A stretch of 64,000 nucleotides of DNA from Brevibacterium antiquum. GTDB lineage: Bacteria; Actinomycetota; Actinomycetes; Actinomycetales; Brevibacteriaceae. The notes beneath the pieces are model-generated. The model was not told the origin of the DNA. It searched no databases and saw only the letters and a list, made by a program, of their open reading frames with translations. Within the stretch, counting starts at the first letter, position 1, and each line of letters opens with the position of its first letter. This document shows positions 60,853 to 64,000 of this stretch, piece after piece. Position numbers and translations under genes: made by a program. Location of the stretch: positions 248,001 through 312,000 of the forward strand of contig NZ_JABASX010000004.1 in the NCBI RefSeq assembly GCF_016107655.1, given 5' to 3'.

Positions 60853-61896
60853 ATGATGAACCTCGAGAATTTGCGCACGGTATATGACAACCAGGGACCT
60901 TTCGCTACCGTCTACCTGGAGGGACGCTCGCCCGCGGCTGATTCCGAGCAGCAGGTGCGACTGAGGTGGGACGGACTTCGGGAGAGCTTGGCGAATGCCG
61001 GGGCAGCGGAAGAGATCCTGTCACATCTCGATGACACCATGATCGTCGACGACATCTCAGAGGTTCAGACCGACGGGCGAACTGTCGTTGCCAACTCGGC
61101 CGGGGTTGTCCTTGACGAGCACTGGGACGCTGCACTCGGCACAGGCGACGCTGCGCACTATTCTGAGGTTCCTGAGCTGGGTGCCTATATCCGTGAAAGA
61201 ACTCGCTTGGTGGACGTGGTCCTCATCATCGCCGATCAGGAGGGCGCCACCATCCGCGAGCTGCGGGTATCCCCACAGCATGAAGCAAAGCAGCACGATG
61301 AGTCGCTCATCACCGGCGACAATGATGAGGATATTCACGCACCTCGAGAGGGGGCGATGTCCCACAACCAGATCCGGCGCCGGGCCGATGAGATCATCAA
61401 AGACAACGCCCGCGCAGTTGCCGAACATGTCGATGGGATTGTGAAGGCGCGCGTCCCGGACCTGGTTGTCGTTGCCGGCGAAGTCCAGGGTCGCACCGCA
61501 GTGAAGGCCGAGCTGTCGACCAGAGTCAATGAGCTGATGCACGAGACCTCACAAGGAGGCACGGACGACGATGCGGCTGAAGAGGCGCTTTATGACGCCT
61601 TGAAGTCCCTGGCTTCCGACTACATTCAGGTTAAGGAGAGCGAACAGCTGGAGAACCTGTCCTACAGCAAGGCTCACAGCCTCGCAGTGGAGGGTCATGA
61701 GAAGGTCTCTCAAGCCGTTCAGCGGGGCGCCGCAGCGACCGTGCTCCTCAACTACGACGTCGGCTCCGAAGGTGAGGGAGCGATTCTGGCCGAGGCTGTA
61801 CTCTCCTCAGCAGACGTCGGCCTCATCGAGGGTGAGGCGGCCGACGGAATCGCGGCGATCCTGCGCTATGACGTCTCAGCAGCCTTGGCCGACTGA
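60853..61896 (+). CDS. Bacterial archaeo-eukaryotic release-factor-like (Vms1/baeRF) protein
   Basis: 347 aa. Belongs to the bacterial eRF1-like group (Rv2629-type): an N-terminal domain (FATVYLEGRSPAADSEQQVR), a central LVDVVLIIADQEGATIREL with an alpha/beta core, and a C-terminal domain with LVVVAGEVQGRTAVKAELST and RGAAATVLLNYDV. Eukaryotic relatives (Vms1/ANKZF1) release peptides from stalled ribosomes; the bacterial role is not established. ATG 60853 (or 60856) after GAGGAG. Frequently found with stress genes; here near katE and dps. Confidence 0.75.
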   Translation: MMNLENLRTVYDNQGPFATVYLEGRSPAADSEQQVRLRWDGLRESLANAGAAEEILSHLDDTMIVDDISEVQTDGRTVVANSAGVVLDEHWDAALGTGDAAHYSEVPELGAYIRERTRLVDVVLIIADQEGATIRELRVSPQHEAKQHDESLITGDNDEDIHAPREGAMSHNQIRRRADEIIKDNARAVAEHVDGIVKARVPDLVVVAGEVQGRTAVKAELSTRVNELMHETSQGGTDDDAAEEALYDALKSLASDYIQVKESEQLENLSYSKAHSLAVEGHEKVSQAVQRGAAATVLLNYDVGSEGEGAILAEAVLSSADVGLIEGEAADGIAAILRYDVSAALAD

Positions 61897-61967
61897 GCAG
61901 GGGTTCGTCACGCTGGCTGGTCAGGGGTTCGTGACGCTGGCTGGTCAGGGGTCGTGACGCTGGCTAG
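61897..61967 (+). repeat. Three tandem 24-bp repeats
   Basis: The unit TCAGGGGTTCGTGACGCTGG plus CTGG occurs at 61897-61920 (two changes), 61921-61944 and 61945-61967 (one base shorter), directly after the stop of the eRF1-like gene. It could form a stalling or termination element, or be a replication-slippage relic. Confidence 0.75.
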
Positions 61968-62050
61968 CCTCCGTGACCGAGTGCAGATGCGGATGCTGCC
62001 TTCTCAGCCGGAGAACACGCCACGAATTGGATGTGTGTGAGGAGAGCAAG

Positions 62051-63643
62051 ATGGGCCGTTTCCTGATCCTTGGATCATTGTTCGTGGTGCTGGTTGCAGT
62101 GGGCTGGGCTGCGGTCGCGGGGGCATGGGCCTGGTGGGTGCTGGGAGCAATTGTTCTGGGCCTGATTGGTGTCGCCATCTACGACCTGACGCAGAAGAAG
62201 CATTCGATCCTGCGCAACTATCCGGTGGTCGGTCATATGAGGTTTCTGCTCGAGACTCTGCGGCCCGAACTTCAGCAGTACTTCATCGAACGCAACTGGG
62301 ACGGTCGGCCTTTCGACCGTGACATCCGCTCGATCATCTACGAGCGGGCCAAAGGCATCCACGGAGAGAAGGCCTTCGGCACGGAGCGCGATATCAGTGC
62401 CGCCGGCTATGAGTATCTGCTCCACACCACCGCACCTGTCGCACAGCCGGAGCAGACTCCACGAGTGCTGATCGGAGGCCCGGACTGCTCGCAGCCCTAC
62501 AGCATGTCACTGCTCAACGTCTCCGCCATGAGCTTCGGATCCTTGTCGCCCAACGCCGTCCGGGCCCTGAACAAGGGTGCGGCGATGGGCGGCTTCGCTC
62601 ACGACACTGGGGAAGGTGGGATCTCTCCGTACCATCTCGAGAACGGCGGCGATCTGGTGTGGGAACTTGGGACGGGATATTTCAGTGCCCGTACTTCCAA
62701 TGGTGATTTCGATCCTGAACAGTTCGCGGATCAGAGTTCCCGGGAACAGATCAAATGTGTTTCGCTCAAACTGAGCCAGGGTGCCAAGCCAGGTGTTGGG
62801 GGAGTGCTGCCGGCCGCCAAAGTCAATGCTGAGATCGCCCGCACACGGGGCGTTCCCGAAGGCGAGAAGTGCGTCAGCCCGTCGGCGCACAAGGTGTTCG
62901 AGACGCCGACCGAACTCATCGAATTCATCGCCCGCATGCGAGAGTTGTCCGGCGGGAAGCCAGCTGGTTTCAAACTCTGCGTCGGGTCCAGGTCTGAAGT
63001 CTTGGCTATGTGCAAGGCGATCCTCGACGTCGGCACTGCGCCGGACTTCATCATCGTTGATGGTGCCGAAGGCGGCTCGGGAGCAGCACCTCTGGAATAC
63101 GAAGATCATGTGGGCACTCCGCTGACGGACGGGCTGATCACCATGCACAACGCCTTGGTGGGAACAGGTCTGCGCAATCGGATCCGCATCGGTGCCAGCG
63201 GAAAGGTCGCTGCGGGAAACGACATCGTCAAACGACTCATCCAGGGCGCCGACTACACCAACTCGGCTCGCGCGATGATGATGGCCGTCGGCTGCATCCA
63301 GGCGCAGATCTGTCATACGGGACTGTGTCCGGTCGGAGTCACGACACAGGATCCGAAACGGCAGCGTGCCCTCCACGTCGGAGACAAGAGCCAACGCGTG
63401 CTGAACTACCACGAGTCCACCGTCGAACAGGCTATCGAGATCATGGCATCGTTGGGAGTCAACGACCCCAAGGACCTCCACCCGGGGCTGCTGCAGCAGA
63501 GCAGCGGCAGCAATGAGCATCGTAAGTACGCCGATCTCTACGAATGGCTCAAACCCGGAGAACTGCTCTCACAGCCTCCTGAGTCCTGGGCCGATGATTG
63601 GAACGCGGCAGACTCCGGATCCTTCGGTTCGCGTCGAGCATAG
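62051..63643 (+). CDS. FMN-binding glutamate-synthase-like protein (GltB2/archaeal-type)
   Basis: 530 aa. An N-terminal membrane segment (FLILGSLFVVLVAVGWAAVA and WWVLGAIVLGLIGVAIYDLT) precedes the glutamate-synthase central/FMN domain: LNVSAMSFGSLSPNAVRALN, KGAAMGGFAHDTGEGGISPY, AKPGVGGVLPAAKVNAEIAR, IIVDGAEGGSGAAPLEYEDH and the C-terminal CHTGLCPVGVTTQDP, a cluster-like cysteine pair. Such short forms lack the glutaminase and NADPH domains, so the electron donor and reaction are unknown. ATG 62051 after GAGGAGAG. Confidence 0.8.
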   Translation: MGRFLILGSLFVVLVAVGWAAVAGAWAWWVLGAIVLGLIGVAIYDLTQKKHSILRNYPVVGHMRFLLETLRPELQQYFIERNWDGRPFDRDIRSIIYERAKGIHGEKAFGTERDISAAGYEYLLHTTAPVAQPEQTPRVLIGGPDCSQPYSMSLLNVSAMSFGSLSPNAVRALNKGAAMGGFAHDTGEGGISPYHLENGGDLVWELGTGYFSARTSNGDFDPEQFADQSSREQIKCVSLKLSQGAKPGVGGVLPAAKVNAEIARTRGVPEGEKCVSPSAHKVFETPTELIEFIARMRELSGGKPAGFKLCVGSRSEVLAMCKAILDVGTAPDFIIVDGAEGGSGAAPLEYEDHVGTPLTDGLITMHNALVGTGLRNRIRIGASGKVAAGNDIVKRLIQGADYTNSARAMMMAVGCIQAQICHTGLCPVGVTTQDPKRQRALHVGDKSQRVLNYHESTVEQAIEIMASLGVNDPKDLHPGLLQQSSGSNEHRKYADLYEWLKPGELLSQPPESWADDWNAADSGSFGSRRA

Positions 63644-63774
63644 GGCCTCGCTGGAATCTCGGTTCAGGCACCCAGTACTCTTAGGTGAATACCGTGGTCG
63701 GCAGCGGTGCTGACCGGGTAGCAGACCACGTGTGGCCATCACTTGCAACCGACGCATGAAGGAGAGGACGAGGC

Positions 63775-64000
63775 ATGACAGTTCTGGTGACCGGAGGGGC
63801 CGGATACATCGGCTCCCACGTAGTGCGGCTGCTGTCCGAGCGCGGCGACGACGTTCTTGTCGTCGACGACCTTTCCACCGGTATCGAGGCTCGCGTCACC
63901 GGCCTGCCGATCGTCAGCATCGACCTTGCCGCCGCCGACGCCGAGGATCGTCTCGTCGCTGCGATCGAGGAGCATTCGGTGGACTCGATCATCCACTTCG
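63775..64000 (+). CDS. galE: UDP-glucose 4-epimerase, 3' end outside window
   Basis: ATG 63775 after GGAGAGG. Starts TVLVTGGAGYIGSHVVRLLS, with the NAD-binding GxxGxxG, then VLVVDDLSTGIEARV and DSIIHF. The usual length is about 330 aa; only the first 75 residues are visible. Interconverts UDP-glucose and UDP-galactose, feeding surface polymer synthesis. Confidence 0.85.
   Translation, partial: MTVLVTGGAGYIGSHVVRLLSERGDDVLVVDDLSTGIEARVTGLPIVSIDLAAADAEDRLVAAIEEHSVDSIIHF

Noticed and set aside
62507..63520. 337-codon minus-strand frame
   Set aside because: Antisense shadow of the glutamate-synthase-like gene; no conserved motif.

Overview
The window looks like the chromosome of a high-GC Gram-positive bacterium (Actinomycetota). 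Gene content points to Micrococcales, most plausibly Brevibacterium or a close relative: teichoic-acid-type polymer genes, two LPxTG-type 'choice-of-anchor G' surface proteins, an actinobacterial gas-vesicle operon, and a large-subunit catalase. The genus is inferred from recalled family content, not from a search. No rRNA, tRNA or CRISPR array was seen.

1-20 kb: cell-surface glycopolymer genes. These are a TarI/IspD-type cytidylyltransferase (cut by the window start), a sugar-nucleotide SDR, two polysaccharide pyruvyl transferase paralogues, a CDP-glycerol/ribitol-phosphate polymerase and a family-4-like glycosyltransferase. The block is interrupted by a MITE-like element bounded by inverted repeats (3223-3666), a deleted IS3-family element with both ends and a 3-bp target duplication (3958-4612), and a complete oligopeptide-type ABC operon with an XRE-TetR fusion regulator (6976-13195). 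Between 15.4 and 18.0 kb lies a 'gene graveyard': broken pieces of genes whose intact copies sit elsewhere in the window (a SecB-like protein, an OBAP-family protein, the ABC ATPase) plus a DUF1206 gene frameshifted at an A8 tract.

20-26 kb: a FadR-type GntR regulator and a stand-alone cache-domain protein lie divergent to a polyamine-type ABC transporter (PotABCD-like), with a strong palindrome in the shared promoter region. A 57-bp copy of the 3' end of the peptide ABC ATPase gene follows.

26-46 kb: ordinary chromosome. It holds a DEAD-box helicase, an EstB-like serine hydrolase, an OBAP-family protein, a succinate-semialdehyde dehydrogenase with a pyruvate-oxidase-like ThDP enzyme, a Pth2-like protein, a dGTPase, the two sortase-anchored proteins with Ala/Asp/Ser-rich stalks, and L-2-hydroxyglutarate oxidase.

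46-64 kb: a stress/buoyancy region. It holds Dps, a ten-gene gas-vesicle operon (47433-53935), a VOC protein, PncC, a ChaB/Rho-N protein, catalase, a TetR regulator, a bacterial eRF1-like (Vms1-type) protein, a glutamate-synthase-like FMN protein and the start of galE. The gas-vesicle operon is the most interesting system. It encodes a GvpA-domain protein fused to two PH/GRAM-like modules, a GvpA-domain protein with a zinc ribbon, and two neighbouring accessory proteins with long tails of opposite charge; no gvpN is visible.
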